DNA from: Deinococcus ruber | GTDB taxonomy: Bacteria; Deinococcota; Deinococci; Deinococcales; Deinococcaceae | Reading direction: 5' to 3' | Length of the DNA stretch: 64,000 nt | Assembly: GCF_014648095.1 (NCBI RefSeq) | Contig: NZ_BMQL01000003.1 | Location: 124,001 to 188,000, forward strand | Shown here: one piece after another, positions 1-9,559 of the stretch | How the letters are laid out: every line of letters begins with the position of its first letter | Position numbering within the stretch: the first letter of the stretch is position 1 | Made by a program: the position numbers and the translations under genes | The notes under the pieces: model-generated | The model's input: the letters and a program-made list of their open reading frames with translations, nothing else | Databases searched by the model: none | What the model was told of the DNA's origin: nothing

Positions 1-4
1 GGGA

Positions 5-1315
5 GTGGCCCGCACACACGGAAACCAGCTGTCACTGCACGACGTTGAAGCGGGGGCATGGCCCGACTGGTACGTTTTGGCCCTGAAGCAGAATCCGGAC
101 AGTCTGATTCTGCGGCGAAGCATGCTGCAACTGCTGCGAACCGAGTGGGGTGGCAGTGACACCATGATGCTGACGTTTCTGCGCTCGCTGGACGGCCTGC
201 TCAGCAGCGGCGACCGACAGCGGCTGTGGGCGCAGTATCACAGTCAGGTGTCTCATCATGCCCTGTATTTTGCCGACGATGAGGAGCGGGCGCTGGAACA
301 TGCCCGCATGGCCGCCGAGCTGCACCCCGCCGAGAGCGTGCAGCTGCTGAAGGTGCTGATGGTGATTCGCCCCGCGCTGTCGGGTGGCCGCGAGGTGCAG
401 TGGGCGGCCTACGAGCAGGTTCTTCACCACTTCGAACTTCACCCTCAGGATCGGCTGTACCACACCGACTGGGCCATGTACCGCTTTCTGACCGCAGGAG
501 AGCATTCGTTTCTGCCGCGCACGCTGCGGCTGCTGGACACGCTGGCGCGGCGAAGAGACGGCGATGATGTGCGGCTGCTGGGACGACTGGCGATCATGCA
601 CAAACGGAGCGGGCTGGCAGGACAGGATGTGCGGGCGCTGGTGGAGCAGGCTGCCGACGAGGGCGACGCGCTGGCCGCCCTGCTGCTGGTCGAATATCAC
701 CGGGCCGCTCCGGCAGACGAGGTCGCCGCCACCGAAGCGCTGCTTCAGGGTGTGAATCTGAGGGAGGAGAGCTGTGCGTGGCAGATCTATCAGGGCTGGT
801 CACGCTTCGAGGGAACCCACGATCTGGGCGAGCGAGACCGCCTGCATTTTCTGCTGGTGGCTGCCGATAACGGGCAGAACGACGCCAGGGTCGAACTGGC
901 CGCCCTGCTGTGGGGTGGCCGGGCCGAGCTGGGGGCCGACTGTGTTCTGCGCCCGATTGCCGGGAAACCTCTTCAGGAGAGCCTGGAGTATGCCAGGCAC
1001 CTGCTGGAGCGGGCCGCCCGCGAAGGACAGGCGGAAGCCCGCGCCCTGTTGAAGCAGGCCAGAGAACGCGACTGGGACGCAGACACCGCCAGAGTTCAGC
1101 GCAGGCCCAGGTCTGCCGTCTGGCGGCGTATCCGGTTTGCGCCGACTGCCGTTGCTTTCACCTGGCGACTGGTCTGGGCGGTGAGCTTCCTGACCCTGGC
1201 CGGGTTCCGGGCGTGTACACAGAGCAGCTCTTCCATCCCCCGGTTCAGTGTCAGTTCATTTCGTCAGATCGAGTCGGTGCCGCCGTCCGTCACGGCGTGG
1301 CCCGAACAAAAATAG
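5..1315 (+). CDS. Sel1/TPR-like repeat protein with C-terminal membrane segment
   Basis: The 436-residue reading frame begins with GTG only four bases into the window, so the true start may lie upstream and the gene may be 5'-partial. The sequence is alpha-helical and rich in Leu, Ala and Arg. Around residues 280-365 it has Sel1-like helices (AADNGQNDARVELAALLWGG, then a second ERAAREGQAEARALL unit), a solenoid fold used for protein-protein contacts. One hydrophobic segment at about residues 382-401 could anchor it in the membrane, followed by a short Ser-rich tail. The specific role is unknown. It is the only gene of its kind here and is followed by an independently promoted gene. Confidence 0.7.
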   Translation: MARTHGNQLSLHDVEAGAWPDWYVLALKQNPDSLILRRSMLQLLRTEWGGSDTMMLTFLRSLDGLLSSGDRQRLWAQYHSQVSHHALYFADDEERALEHARMAAELHPAESVQLLKVLMVIRPALSGGREVQWAAYEQVLHHFELHPQDRLYHTDWAMYRFLTAGEHSFLPRTLRLLDTLARRRDGDDVRLLGRLAIMHKRSGLAGQDVRALVEQAADEGDALAALLLVEYHRAAPADEVAATEALLQGVNLREESCAWQIYQGWSRFEGTHDLGERDRLHFLLVAADNGQNDARVELAALLWGGRAELGADCVLRPIAGKPLQESLEYARHLLERAAREGQAEARALLKQARERDWDADTARVQRRPRSAVWRRIRFAPTAVAFTWRLVWAVSFLTLAGFRACTQSSSSIPRFSVSSFRQIESVPPSVTAWPEQK

Positions 1316-1434
1316 ACGCTGTCCTGGTCGTTGGACAAACGCGGGTACTCTGGAAAGTTCAGCGTGCTGTCATCGTGGATGCCGAGTGTATGAATGGCTA
1401 AGATTTCAGCAGTGTGGAGCCGTTCGGCGGCCCC

Positions 1435-1440
1435 TACACT
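1435..1440 (+). promoter_or_regulatory. -10 box TACACT, leaderless start
   Basis: TACACT ends six bases before ATG 1447, so transcription would begin at the start codon. This selects ATG 1447 over an upstream GTG at 1414. Confidence 0.6.
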
Positions 1441-1446
1441 TGGCCT

Positions 1447-2103
1447 ATGCGCCCTTCCTTCCTGGCTGCTCTGTTGCCGCTGACGGGTCTGCTGTGGCTC
1501 GCCAGCCCCGCCCGCCGTTTGCCGCCCGATACCCTGACCAGTGAGGCCGATGGCCTGGGGCCAGTCACCGAGCGCTGGTACTGGCTGGATGTCAGCGGTG
1601 CGGCCCGGTCGCCCGAAGACGTGGTGAAAGCTGTGCTGGACGACTTCCCGCGTATCATGCCTCCAGTCATCTCCTGGACGCGCAAGGTCAGGGGAACGCC
1701 GGGCTGGGGCAGTGTGGGCGACCGTTATTTCTTCCTACTGATCGCCCGGCGTGCCTGGGTACAGACCGACCTGCTGACGCCGCGTATGTTCCGAAACCGC
1801 ACGCTGCGCCACCACGCCGAATCGGGCTGGGTGGCGTTCAGCGCTCAGCCGCAGGACTCTGGTGTGCTGCGCCTGATGGTACATTCGCGGGTTCGGGCCA
1901 GCACGCGCCTCGACCGGTTGACGTATCTGCTGGGCATGCGCGAGGTGCAGCGCCTCACCTGGGAACTCGTGCTGCGGCGGGCGCTGGTCCTGAGCGGTGG
2001 GCAGCAGGTAGACCACGGACACCACACCGTCGAGTATGCGTACACGCCCGGTGAAGTGAGTGACACGCAGACGGCCCGGCCCGCTATTATGTCCCCTGCA
2101 TAA
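1447..2103 (+). CDS. Exported protein of unknown function, possibly SRPBCC-like
   Basis: A 218-residue protein beginning MRPSFLAALLPLTGLLWLAS, a good Sec signal peptide. The start is supported by the -10 box six bases upstream. The mature part has a pattern reminiscent of SRPBCC/DUF1990-type lipid-binding folds: a segment containing DVVKAVLDDFP, then GTPGWGSVGDRYFFLLIARR, and a C-terminal helix containing LTWELVLRRAL. That resemblance is weak and is my inference. It ends just before the recQ promoter. No enzymatic motif is visible. Confidence 0.65.
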   Translation: MRPSFLAALLPLTGLLWLASPARRLPPDTLTSEADGLGPVTERWYWLDVSGAARSPEDVVKAVLDDFPRIMPPVISWTRKVRGTPGWGSVGDRYFFLLIARRAWVQTDLLTPRMFRNRTLRHHAESGWVAFSAQPQDSGVLRLMVHSRVRASTRLDRLTYLLGMREVQRLTWELVLRRALVLSGGQQVDHGHHTVEYAYTPGEVSDTQTARPAIMSPA

Positions 2104-2108
2104 CGCGC

Positions 2109-2114
2109 TAGACT
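2109..2114 (+). promoter_or_regulatory. -10 box TAGACT of recQ
   Basis: TAGACT ends six bases before GTG 2121 and directly abuts an alternative in-frame GTG at 2115. The spacing supports 2121 as the leaderless start. Confidence 0.55.
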
Positions 2115-2120
2115 GTGGGC

Positions 2121-4319
2121 GTGACCGTTGCCGCCTCCCTCCCCACCCTTCCCGATCCGGCCCTGCTGGGTGAAGCCCAGAACATCCTGAAGACCGTATT
2201 CGGCTACGACGCCTTCCGCGCCCCGCAGGACGGCATCGTGACGCATCTGGCGGCGGGCGGAAACGCTCTGGTGCTCATGCCCACGGGCGGCGGCAAGAGC
2301 CTGTGTTACCAGATTCCCTCGCTGCTGCGCCGGGGCGTGGGCGTGGTGGTGTCGCCGCTCATCGCCCTGATGAAAGATCAGGTGGACGCGCTGCGCGAAA
2401 ACGGGGTGCGGGCTGAATATCTCAACAGTTCGCTGTCGGGGCCGCAGGCACGGGAAGTCGAGCGCTCGCTGGAACGGGGCGACCTCGATCTGGTGTATGT
2501 CGCGCCCGAACGCCTGCTTCAGCCGTACATGCTCGATCTGCTGGAGCGCTCTCCGGTGGCCCTGTTCGCCATCGACGAGGCGCACTGTGTTTCGCAGTGG
2601 GGCCACGATTTCCGCCCGGAATATCAGGGGCTGGGAGTGCTGGCCGAGCGCTTTCCCCAGGTTCCCCGCGCCGCCCTGACCGCCACCGCCGACGACCGCA
2701 CCCGCGCCGACATCGTGCGGGTGCTGGCGCTGGAAGACGCCCGGCAGTTCCTGAGTTCGTTTGATCGCCCCAATATCCAGTACCGCGTGGGCCACAAGGC
2801 CAGCCCGAAAACGCAGCTTCTCGACTTTATCCGTGCCGAACACGCGGCGGGCACGCCCGAGGCCGATGCAGGCATCGTGTACTGCCTGTCGCGCAAGTCG
2901 GTAGAGGAGACGGCCCAGTGGCTGACGGCTCAGGGTATTCAGGCGCTGCCCTACCACGCCGGACTGACGGTGCGTGAGCGCGAATACGCCCAGGAACGCT
3001 TCATCCGCGAAGAGGGGGTGATCGTGGTCGCCACCGTCGCCTTCGGCATGGGCATCGACAAGCCCAACGTGCGTTTTGTGGCCCACCTCGATCTGCCCAA
3101 GAGCATGGAGGGGTATTACCAGGAAACCGGGCGGGCCGGGCGCGACGGGCTGCCCGCGACCGCCTGGATGGTCTATGGCCTGTCGGACGTGGTAAATATG
3201 CGCCGCATGCTCGCCCAGAGCGCCGCGCCCGAGCACATCCGGCGCATGGAATCGCAGAAGCTCGATGCGCTGCTAGCGTACTGCGAAACCCCGCGCTGCC
3301 GCCGTCAGACGCTGCTGTCGTATTTCGGGGAAACGTACCCGCAGCCGTGCGGCAACTGCGACACCTGCCGCACGCCGCCCGAAACCTGGGACGCCACCCG
3401 CGCCGCCCAGATGGTGCTTTCTGCGGTGGTGCGAACCGGCAACCGCTTTGGCGCGGGCCACCTGATCGACGTGCTGCACGGCAACGAAACCGAGCGTGTG
3501 CTGGGGCTGGGGCACCACGCGCTGCCGACCTTCGGCGTGGGCAAAGACCTTTCCGACAAACAGTGGAAGGGTGTGCTGCGGCAACTGGCCGCGCTGGGCT
3601 ACCTGACCACCGACGCCGAGGGCCACGGCTCGCTGATCGCCACCCAGCAGGCGCGAGCAGTGCTGAAGGGCGAGGAAACGCTGCGCCTGCGAACCGAAGC
3701 CGAGCCGCCCAGCCGCGAGGAGCGCCGCCAGAAACGCAGTGGTAAACCGGGGGCCGCGTCCGGGTACGATCCGCTGTTCGAGGCGCTCAGGGCACTCCGG
3801 CTGCGGCTGGCAAAGGAACAGGGCGTGCCGCCGTATGTCATCTTCCACGACGCCACCCTGCGCGAGATGACCGAGGCGCAGCCGCAGACGCTGGCCCAAC
3901 TGGGCGCAGTCAGCGGTGTGGGTGGGCGCAAGCTGGAGGCTTACGGCGCGGCCTTTCTGGAAGTGCTGACCGGAGAGCACGCGGCGTGTGTGTCGCCCGT
4001 TCAGAAGGGACAGGCTGGAAACGCCGCTGTTCTGGGCATCCTGAAGGGCAGACCCGAGGCGGCTGTGCCCAGCCCCAGCCGTGCCGCGCCGCCCACCGGC
4101 ACGCTGAGCGAGCGGCTGCGGGCGTGGCGGCTGGCACTGGCCCGCGAGATCGACAAGCCCGCCTTTACTATCCTGAGCAACGCCGTACTGGACGCTATCG
4201 TGTCGCACAGGCCGCAGAACGAGGACGAGCTGCTGACCGTGCCGGGCATGGGCCAGAAGAAGATGGAGAACTACGGCGCGGAGATTCTGCGAATGGTGCA
4301 GGAAGCGGGGAATGCGTAG
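2121..4319 (+). CDS. recQ: ATP-dependent DNA helicase RecQ
   Basis: A 3'-5' superfamily 2 helicase acting in recombination and replication-fork repair. Visible in order: Walker [11 protein letters not shown] (Lys about 58), the DEAH box in [19 protein letters not shown] (about 150-165), helicase domain 2 ending TGRAGRDG, a zinc-binding cysteine cluster (CETPRCRR through CGNCDTC), an RQC winged helix, and two HRDC domains (about 548-616 and 660-732), each with a G-x-G helix-hairpin-helix ([13 protein letters not shown] and [13 protein letters not shown]). D. radiodurans RecQ is known to carry three HRDC domains; here I see two. GTG 2121 is preferred on promoter spacing; GTG 2115 would add two residues. 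The 3' end overlaps the next gene by eight bases. Confidence 0.97.
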   Translation: MTVAASLPTLPDPALLGEAQNILKTVFGYDAFRAPQDGIVTHLAAGGNALVLMPTGGGKSLCYQIPSLLRRGVGVVVSPLIALMKDQVDALRENGVRAEYLNSSLSGPQAREVERSLERGDLDLVYVAPERLLQPYMLDLLERSPVALFAIDEAHCVSQWGHDFRPEYQGLGVLAERFPQVPRAALTATADDRTRADIVRVLALEDARQFLSSFDRPNIQYRVGHKASPKTQLLDFIRAEHAAGTPEADAGIVYCLSRKSVEETAQWLTAQGIQALPYHAGLTVREREYAQERFIREEGVIVVATVAFGMGIDKPNVRFVAHLDLPKSMEGYYQETGRAGRDGLPATAWMVYGLSDVVNMRRMLAQSAAPEHIRRMESQKLDALLAYCETPRCRRQTLLSYFGETYPQPCGNCDTCRTPPETWDATRAAQMVLSAVVRTGNRFGAGHLIDVLHGNETERVLGLGHHALPTFGVGKDLSDKQWKGVLRQLAALGYLTTDAEGHGSLIATQQARAVLKGEETLRLRTEAEPPSREERRQKRSGKPGAASGYDPLFEALRALRLRLAKEQGVPPYVIFHDATLREMTEAQPQTLAQLGAVSGVGGRKLEAYGAAFLEVLTGEHAACVSPVQKGQAGNAAVLGILKGRPEAAVPSPSRAAPPTGTLSERLRAWRLALAREIDKPAFTILSNAVLDAIVSHRPQNEDELLTVPGMGQKKMENYGAEILRMVQEAGNA

Positions 4320-5049
4320 AGGGCTGATCCTCGGCGCATGTTTAGGTGTATGCGCCTCGGCGCAGGTGTCGCCCACCCGCCTCGTCACCGCCTATCCCGC
4401 GTTTCTGGCGCGGCTGGACGGCAATACGCTGCTCTGGAAGGACGATACATCCATGCCGCTGACTGCAGGCCGCGTCTTCACCTCGCCCGCAGATCGCCTC
4501 GACCACCCCGACCTGCGCGAGCTGTTGCGCCAGCCGTACCCGGCCTGCACGCCGCTGCACGCGCCCGCCTACGCGCAGGATCCGGGCCGTGCCCGCCCCG
4601 CTGTCTTCTTCGGCAAGATGTACGGCAGCAGCCCGGCGGCAGTAAAGGCCAAGCTGGTGGTGGTCAACTGGTTCGGGCAACCGCTGATGTTCAGCCGGGT
4701 GAACGGGGCCGCCGACGCGCTGCGGGCCGTCGAGCACGAGCTGACGGCCCAGCCAGCCCTCAGAAAATACCTGACGCCCAGCGCGGGTACGTATCTGTGG
4801 CGGGTGGTGGCGGGCAGCACGCGCCAGAGCGCCCACAGTTGGGGCATCGCCATCGACCTCAATACGCGCTACAGCGCCTACTGGGAGTGGAGCGGCTACC
4901 GGGAATTTCAGCACGGTATTCCGTATGCCAACAGGGTGCCACAGGCGGTTGTGTGGGCATTCGAGCGGCACGGCTTCGTGTGGGGCGGGCGCTGGTATCA
5001 CTCCGATACCATGCACTTCGAGTACCGGCCCGAACTGAGCGGGTGTTGA
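4312..5049 (+). CDS. M15-family peptidase (D-Ala-D-Ala carboxypeptidase-like)
   Basis: A 245-residue exported protein with a short signal peptide ([17 protein letters not shown]). The C-terminal half is an M15 zinc peptidase domain: [12 protein letters not shown] supplies His175 and Asp182, and [11 protein letters not shown] supplies His235, the usual HxxxxxxD...H zinc ligands. Such enzymes trim peptidoglycan stem peptides or cleave cross-links in the periplasm. The start codon lies within the end of recQ (8-base overlap), so it is probably translationally coupled. The substrate cannot be read from sequence. The N-terminal 90 residues match nothing I recognise. Confidence 0.85.
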   Translation: MRRGLILGACLGVCASAQVSPTRLVTAYPAFLARLDGNTLLWKDDTSMPLTAGRVFTSPADRLDHPDLRELLRQPYPACTPLHAPAYAQDPGRARPAVFFGKMYGSSPAAVKAKLVVVNWFGQPLMFSRVNGAADALRAVEHELTAQPALRKYLTPSAGTYLWRVVAGSTRQSAHSWGIAIDLNTRYSAYWEWSGYREFQHGIPYANRVPQAVVWAFERHGFVWGGRWYHSDTMHFEYRPELSGC

Positions 5050-5050
5050 A

Positions 5051-5524
5051 ATGGGCTGCGATATTCACGAGTATTACGAAATTCGGCGGAAAGATGTCTG
5101 GGAGCGAGTCGAGTTGCTGCCCAAGCTTGACTGGGAGACGGTGACGGAAGAAGAGAAGCAGGCGCTCTACAGCCATCCGGCAAATTTAAACAGGAATTAC
5201 GCTCTGTTTTCCATCTTTGCCGATGTCCGCAATACCTTCGGCATCCGGCCTATCGCGCAGGCCAGGGGTCTTCCGGCGGACGTGACTGCTTCCGTTCGGG
5301 CCGATTGCGAAGCACACGCGCAGTGGGGACACAATACCTCCTGGCTTTCGCTTAAAGAACTTCTGGAGTATGACTGGGAACAGATCGTTCTTGATGACGA
5401 CAACTCGACCAATGCGACGTGTCGAGAAGCGACCAGTCCTTTTGTGGAAGACACTCTGCCGTTCCTTCAATCGCTGGTTGCTGATCCCGCAGATTTGCGC
5501 CTGATTTTCTGGTTCGACAACTGA
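5051..5524 (+). CDS. MGCDIH-family protein of unknown function
   Basis: A 157-residue protein beginning MGCDIHEYYEIRRKDVWERV, the hallmark start of a widespread uncharacterised family found in bacteria and phages. The invariant GCDIH at the extreme N terminus suggests a catalytic or metal site there, which is inference. The ATG follows the upstream peptidase stop by one base, so the two are probably co-translated. Codon choice looks less GC-biased than in the neighbours (AAATTTAAACAGGAAT near 5183), hinting at transfer. It converges with the EamA gene, leaving only four bases between stops. Confidence 0.8.
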   Translation: MGCDIHEYYEIRRKDVWERVELLPKLDWETVTEEEKQALYSHPANLNRNYALFSIFADVRNTFGIRPIAQARGLPADVTASVRADCEAHAQWGHNTSWLSLKELLEYDWEQIVLDDDNSTNATCREATSPFVEDTLPFLQSLVADPADLRLIFWFDN

Positions 5525-5528
5525 TTCC

Positions 5529-6437
5529 TCAGACTTCCACCGCCGCCTCATCCTTTTTCCCGCCCGTCAGCGTCACGCCTGCACTTGCCAACATCACGCA
5601 GGCAATCGCCACCCATTGCAGCCCGCGCAGGTGCTCGTTCAGAAAGAGCAGGCCGATGACGGCGGCGACGGCGGGTTCCAGGCTCATCAGAATGCCGAAG
5701 ACCCGTGCAGGGAGCACGCGCAGAGCGTTCATTTCCAGCGTATAGGGCAGGGCGCTGCTGAGAATCGCCACGCCCAGTGCCGTCAGCAGAGCGGGGGCGC
5801 TCAGGTGGCTCCAGGCTCCGTGCTGCGTGCCCATGACGATGCCAAACGGCAGGGTGGTAAGCGCCGCGACGCCCATGCCCAGCGCCACACCCTGCGGCCC
5901 GGCAAACACCTGAGCCACCCGCCCGCCTGCCCAGATATACACGCCCCAGCACACGCCCGCCGTGAGTGCCAGCGCCACGCCCACCGGATCGAGGCGGGAG
6001 GCGGCAGCTGCGCCGGGCCACGGCACGATGCACAGCAGCCCCGCCGCCGCCAGCGCCACCCACACGAAATCGAGCGCCCGCCGCGACGCCAGCACCGCCA
6101 CGCCCAGCGGCCCCACGAATTCCAGCGTCACAGCCAGCGCCAGCGGAATGCGTTCCAGCGACAGGTAATACGTCAGATTCATGATGCCCAGTGCCACGCC
6201 GTAGGGCAGTAGCGCCAGCCATCCGCCCCGTCTCACCTGAAGCAGCCGGGGTCGCCAGATCACAGCCAGGATGATGGCGGCCAGCAGCACCCGCAGCGAC
6301 GCCACAGCGGGCGGGCCAAAGGCGGGAAACAGTGTCTTGGCAAGCGCAGCCCCGCCCTGAATGCTGACGGCAGCCAGCAGCAACGCGGGAACGGGCGGCA
6401 GTCGGAAGGCAGAGGATGTGCGGGAAGTCGAAGTCAC
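5529..6437 (-). CDS. EamA-family (DMT superfamily) exporter
   Basis: A 302-residue membrane protein with about ten hydrophobic segments arranged as two EamA repeats, similar to RhtA/YdcZ-type metabolite or amino acid exporters. The first repeat begins near PALLLAAVSIQGGAALAKTL and the second near VGVALALTAGVCWGVYIWAG. GTG 6437 was chosen because TACAAT lies nine bases upstream and the sequence before it does not read as a natural N terminus. Substrate unknown. The gene sits downstream of the glgP terminator and is independently promoted. Confidence 0.88.
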   Translation of the reverse strand: MTSTSRTSSAFRLPPVPALLLAAVSIQGGAALAKTLFPAFGPPAVASLRVLLAAIILAVIWRPRLLQVRRGGWLALLPYGVALGIMNLTYYLSLERIPLALAVTLEFVGPLGVAVLASRRALDFVWVALAAAGLLCIVPWPGAAAASRLDPVGVALALTAGVCWGVYIWAGGRVAQVFAGPQGVALGMGVAALTTLPFGIVMGTQHGAWSHLSAPALLTALGVAILSSALPYTLEMNALRVLPARVFGILMSLEPAVAAVIGLLFLNEHLRGLQWVAIACVMLASAGVTLTGGKKDEAAVEV

Positions 6438-6446
6438 AGGTTCTCG

Positions 6447-6452
6447 ATTGTA
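6447..6452 (-). promoter_or_regulatory. -10 box TACAAT of EamA gene
   Basis: TACAAT (minus strand) ends nine bases before GTG 6437. The message would have a leader of only about two bases. Confidence 0.55.
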
Positions 6453-6477
6453 GGCGTCTGGGTGGCAGGTATGTACA

Positions 6478-6515
6478 CAAAACACAGGAGCCGGGCAATG
6501 CCTGCGGCTCCTGTG
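6478..6515 (-). terminator. Rho-independent terminator of glgP
   Basis: On the minus strand, CACAGGAGCC pairs with GGCTCCTGTG (10 bp) and is followed by TTTTGTG, 40 bases past the glgP stop. Confidence 0.8.
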
Positions 6516-6555
6516 CTGCTCCGAACTTCTAAGCTCTTAAGCTAACGCCTGCTGT

Positions 6556-9090
6556 TTACGCCCACTTCAGCAGGCCCAGCTCGAATTCGCTGCTCAGCTT
6601 CTCATGCTCCGGCATCATCCGCACGCCGATGGAGTACAGGCCGCTTTCATCGAGGGGAATGCTGGTTTCGTAGCGTCCCTGCCCCTTGCTTTCCAGCGGC
6701 ACCCGAATGATGTGCTCGCCGCGCTTCAGCACCGCTTCGACGCGCAGATCGCTCTCATTGATGCCCGCCGGATTGACCTGCGCCGAGATGCTGACCCTCT
6801 CGCCCGGCTGCACGCTGGCCGGAAGCTGGGCGCTGGCCTGAAGGCTGGTGTGCGGCCACTGCTGACGAATCCACGACTTCCAGCCGCCGATGTCGCGGGC
6901 GAGTGCGTCGCCGTTTGCCTGTACCGCGTGACTGCGGGTATTCAGCGTCAGGTAGTACTTCTGGGTGTAGTCGATCACCTGCCGCTGCATGCTGAATTCC
7001 GGATTGACCGTGATGATCGCCTGACGCACCGAGTCGAGCCAACCGTGGCTCTGACCCTCGGCATCCAGCCCGTAATACAGCGGCACGATGTCGTCTTCCA
7101 GCGTGCGGTACAGGCTGAAGCTGTCGGCGTCGTCCTGAAGGTTCAGGTCGGCGTATTCGCGCTCGTCCCCGATGGGCCAGCCGTTCTTGCCGTCGTAGCC
7201 CTCGCGCCACCAGCCGTCCAGCACGCTGAAGTTGGGTGCGCCGTTGAAGCTCGCCTTCATGCCGCTGGTGCCCGAAGCTTCCAGCGGGCGGCGCGGGTTG
7301 TTCATCCACACGTCCACGCCCTGCACAAGGTGGCGGGCCACGTTCATGTCGTAGTTCTCCAGAATCACGATCTTGCCCCGGAACTCTGGCTCCTGGGCGG
7401 TGCGGTAGATCTCCTGGATGAACGCCTTGCCGGGGTTGTCGGCGGGGTGGGCCTTGCCCGCGAACACGAACTGCACCGGGCGCTGCGGATCGTTGACGAT
7501 CTTGGCGAGGCGGGCCTTGTCGCGGAACAGCAGCGTCGCCCGCTTATAGGTAGCAAAGCGGCGGGCAAAGCCGATGGTCAGGGCATCGGGGTCGAGCAGG
7601 CTCTCGGTGGCGGCGATCTCGGCGGCGCTGGCTCCGTTGCGCTCAAGCTGGCGGGTCACGCTAGAGCGCACGAAGTCGATCATCTGCACCTTCATGCGGC
7701 GCTTGGTGCCCGCCAGGCTGGCGTCGGGAATGTCGCGCACCGCTTCCCACATGCCCCGGTCTTCCAGCCGCTCTGTCCAGTCGCTCGGCAGCACGCCCGC
7801 GAACAGGTCGCGGTACTCCTGCGCCAGGAAGGTCAGGTTGTGTGCGCCGTTCGTCACGTGTCCAATCGGCACTTCTTCCGGCTCTGCGCCCTGATACAGG
7901 AAGTTCCACAGGCCGCGCGACACCTCGCCGTGCAGTTCCGACACGCCGTTGGCAGCGCGACTCATGCGGAGGGCGAACACGCTCATCGAGAAGCTCGGAA
8001 CCCAGTGATTGTCCCAGTACTGCTCCTGGCGGGCCAGTTCGTACAGTTCGTCGCGGCTGGTGGCGAGCTGCGCGGGCCACTCGCCCAGGTACTTGTCGGT
8101 CAGGTCGTAGGGGTACGCGTCGTTGCCTGCCGGAACCGGGGTGTGGGTGGTAAACAGCGTGGCGGCGGCGACAGCCTCGGTGGCGGTGCGGAAATCCTGC
8201 CCGCGTGCCACCTCCTCACGGATGCGCTCCAGCACCATGAACGCTGCATGGCCCTCGTTCATGTGGTACACGCTTGCCTGCACATTCATCACGCGCAGCG
8301 CCCGCACGCCACCCACGCCCAGCAGCAGGTACTGCTGGATACGCAGTTCCTGATTGCCGCCGTACAGCCGGGCGGTCAGCTTGCGGTCGTCCTCGCTGTT
8401 CTCGGGAACGTTGCTGTCGAGCAGCAGCACCCGGATGCGCCCCACCTGAAGCGTCCACACGCGCAGCACGATCTCGCGCCCGGAGATACGCACGCTCACG
8501 CGGGCTTCGTCGCCTGCGGGGGTGCGGGCCAGGCGAATCGGCAGGGTGGTCAGGTCGAGCTGATCGTAACTTTCCTGCTGCCAGCCGTCTTTGTTGAAGA
8601 GCTGGGTGAAATACCCCTGATGAAACAGCATGCCGACTGCCGTAAAGGGCAGCCCCAGATCAGACGCGCTCTTGCAGTGGTCGCCTGCCAGCACGCCCAG
8701 ACCGCCCGAATAGATCGGCAGACACTCGTGATACGCGTATTCCATGCTGAAGTACGCCACGCCGTTGCCGCCCTGGCCGAGTTCGGCAGCGTGCTGACTC
8801 GCCCAGGTATCCTTTTTGCCCATGTAGGCGTCGAAATCGGCCATGACGGCGGCGTACTGCGCCAGATACGCCGGGTCGGACGCCACCTGCGTCAGCCGCT
8901 CGGCACTGACTTCCAGCATGGTACGCACCGGATTGTGTTGGAAGCGGTTCCAGACGCCCTCGTCGAGAATGGAGTACAGTTCCTGTGCCCTCGGCGTCCA
9001 TGACCAGTACATGTTGTAGGCGAGTTCTTCAAGGCGCACGATGGCCTCTGGCAGTCTGGGAAGCACGGTCACTTTGCCGATCACGTTCAT
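6556..9090 (-). CDS. glgP: Alpha-glucan (glycogen/maltodextrin) phosphorylase
   Basis: An 844-residue GT35 enzyme that phosphorolyses alpha-1,4-glucans to glucose-1-phosphate using pyridoxal phosphate. The N terminus MNVIGKVTVLPRLPEAIVRL with LAYNMYWSW is characteristic of the shorter, Thermus-like group. The PLP lysine is Lys612 in EASGTSGMKASFNG. The motifs GVAYFSMEYAYHECLPIYSGGLG and NEGHAAFMVLERI are also intact. The last ~100 residues look like a beta-sandwich of the kind found at the end of this subgroup. The start at 9090 was chosen because the upstream 29 codons look non-native and TAAGCT lies seven bases before this ATG. The gene is monocistronic with its own terminator. Confidence 0.96.
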   Translation of the reverse strand: MNVIGKVTVLPRLPEAIVRLEELAYNMYWSWTPRAQELYSILDEGVWNRFQHNPVRTMLEVSAERLTQVASDPAYLAQYAAVMADFDAYMGKKDTWASQHAAELGQGGNGVAYFSMEYAYHECLPIYSGGLGVLAGDHCKSASDLGLPFTAVGMLFHQGYFTQLFNKDGWQQESYDQLDLTTLPIRLARTPAGDEARVSVRISGREIVLRVWTLQVGRIRVLLLDSNVPENSEDDRKLTARLYGGNQELRIQQYLLLGVGGVRALRVMNVQASVYHMNEGHAAFMVLERIREEVARGQDFRTATEAVAAATLFTTHTPVPAGNDAYPYDLTDKYLGEWPAQLATSRDELYELARQEQYWDNHWVPSFSMSVFALRMSRAANGVSELHGEVSRGLWNFLYQGAEPEEVPIGHVTNGAHNLTFLAQEYRDLFAGVLPSDWTERLEDRGMWEAVRDIPDASLAGTKRRMKVQMIDFVRSSVTRQLERNGASAAEIAATESLLDPDALTIGFARRFATYKRATLLFRDKARLAKIVNDPQRPVQFVFAGKAHPADNPGKAFIQEIYRTAQEPEFRGKIVILENYDMNVARHLVQGVDVWMNNPRRPLEASGTSGMKASFNGAPNFSVLDGWWREGYDGKNGWPIGDEREYADLNLQDDADSFSLYRTLEDDIVPLYYGLDAEGQSHGWLDSVRQAIITVNPEFSMQRQVIDYTQKYYLTLNTRSHAVQANGDALARDIGGWKSWIRQQWPHTSLQASAQLPASVQPGERVSISAQVNPAGINESDLRVEAVLKRGEHIIRVPLESKGQGRYETSIPLDESGLYSIGVRMMPEHEKLSSEFELGLLKWA

Positions 9091-9097
9091 GAGCTTC

Positions 9098-9103
9098 AGC
9101 TTA
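9098..9103 (-). promoter_or_regulatory. -10 box TAAGCT of glgP
   Basis: TAAGCT on the minus strand ends seven bases before ATG 9090, matching the leaderless layout of other genes here. Confidence 0.45.
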
Positions 9104-9185
9104 CACCATCGTTTATAGAGAGCCGAGCGTACGCCTAGCCGGGGTGTTTGTGGCAGCCCTTGCTGCGGCTCTGACACTTTGCAGG

Positions 9186-9191
9186 CATGCT
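9186..9191 (+). promoter_or_regulatory. Candidate -10 box CATGCT
   Basis: CATGCT ends six bases before ATG 9198. It has the leaderless spacing but a C at the first position, so it is weaker than TANNNT. Confidence 0.3.
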
Positions 9192-9197
9192 GGCAGT

Positions 9198-9551
9198 ATG
9201 CTCACCAACCTGACGCTGGCGGTTCTCGATCCAGAGCGCTCCCGCCGCTTCTACATGACGGCGTTCGGCCTGACCGAGACGAGGCGAAGTGCGCCCGGCA
9301 TGGCGATGCTGGAAGTCGGCAACGGCGTCACGCTGCTGTTTCAGGATCATCAGGCGTCGAGCGCGGCTCCCACGCCCGGCGGTGTGGAACTGGGATTCGA
9401 GGTCGATGATGTCGAAAATACCCGCCATACCCTGCTGGCCCTGGGTGCAGAGGTAGGCGACGTGCAGACGATGGGCTGGGGCGGCGGTTTCGATGCCCGC
9501 GACCCCGACGGGCACGCGCTGACGGTGTTCCGCAGGCACCGGGAAGGCTGA
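9198..9551 (+). CDS. VOC-family (glyoxalase/bleomycin-resistance fold) protein
   Basis: A 117-residue protein with one vicinal-oxygen-chelate module: beta-alpha-beta start MLTNLTLAVLDPERSRRFYM, then ELGFEVDDVENTRHTLLALG and the closing DPDGHALTVFRR typical of the fold. Members include glyoxalase I, dioxygenases and antibiotic-binding proteins; the substrate cannot be told from sequence. ATG 9198 starts exactly where the VOC domain should and has CATGCT six bases upstream. It is divergent from glgP (107 bases apart) and converges on the kinase gene. Confidence 0.85.
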   Translation: MLTNLTLAVLDPERSRRFYMTAFGLTETRRSAPGMAMLEVGNGVTLLFQDHQASSAAPTPGGVELGFEVDDVENTRHTLLALGAEVGDVQTMGWGGGFDARDPDGHALTVFRRHREG

Positions 9552-9559
9552 GCCGCGAC

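Noticed and set aside
6604..9003. Very long open frame antisense to glgP (and similar ones antisense to oppA, glnN, the ABC-F gene and dxs)
   Set aside because: They encode His/Gln/Arg/Ala-rich sequence with no domains, lack start signals, and are the usual by-product of GC-rich third positions on the real strand.
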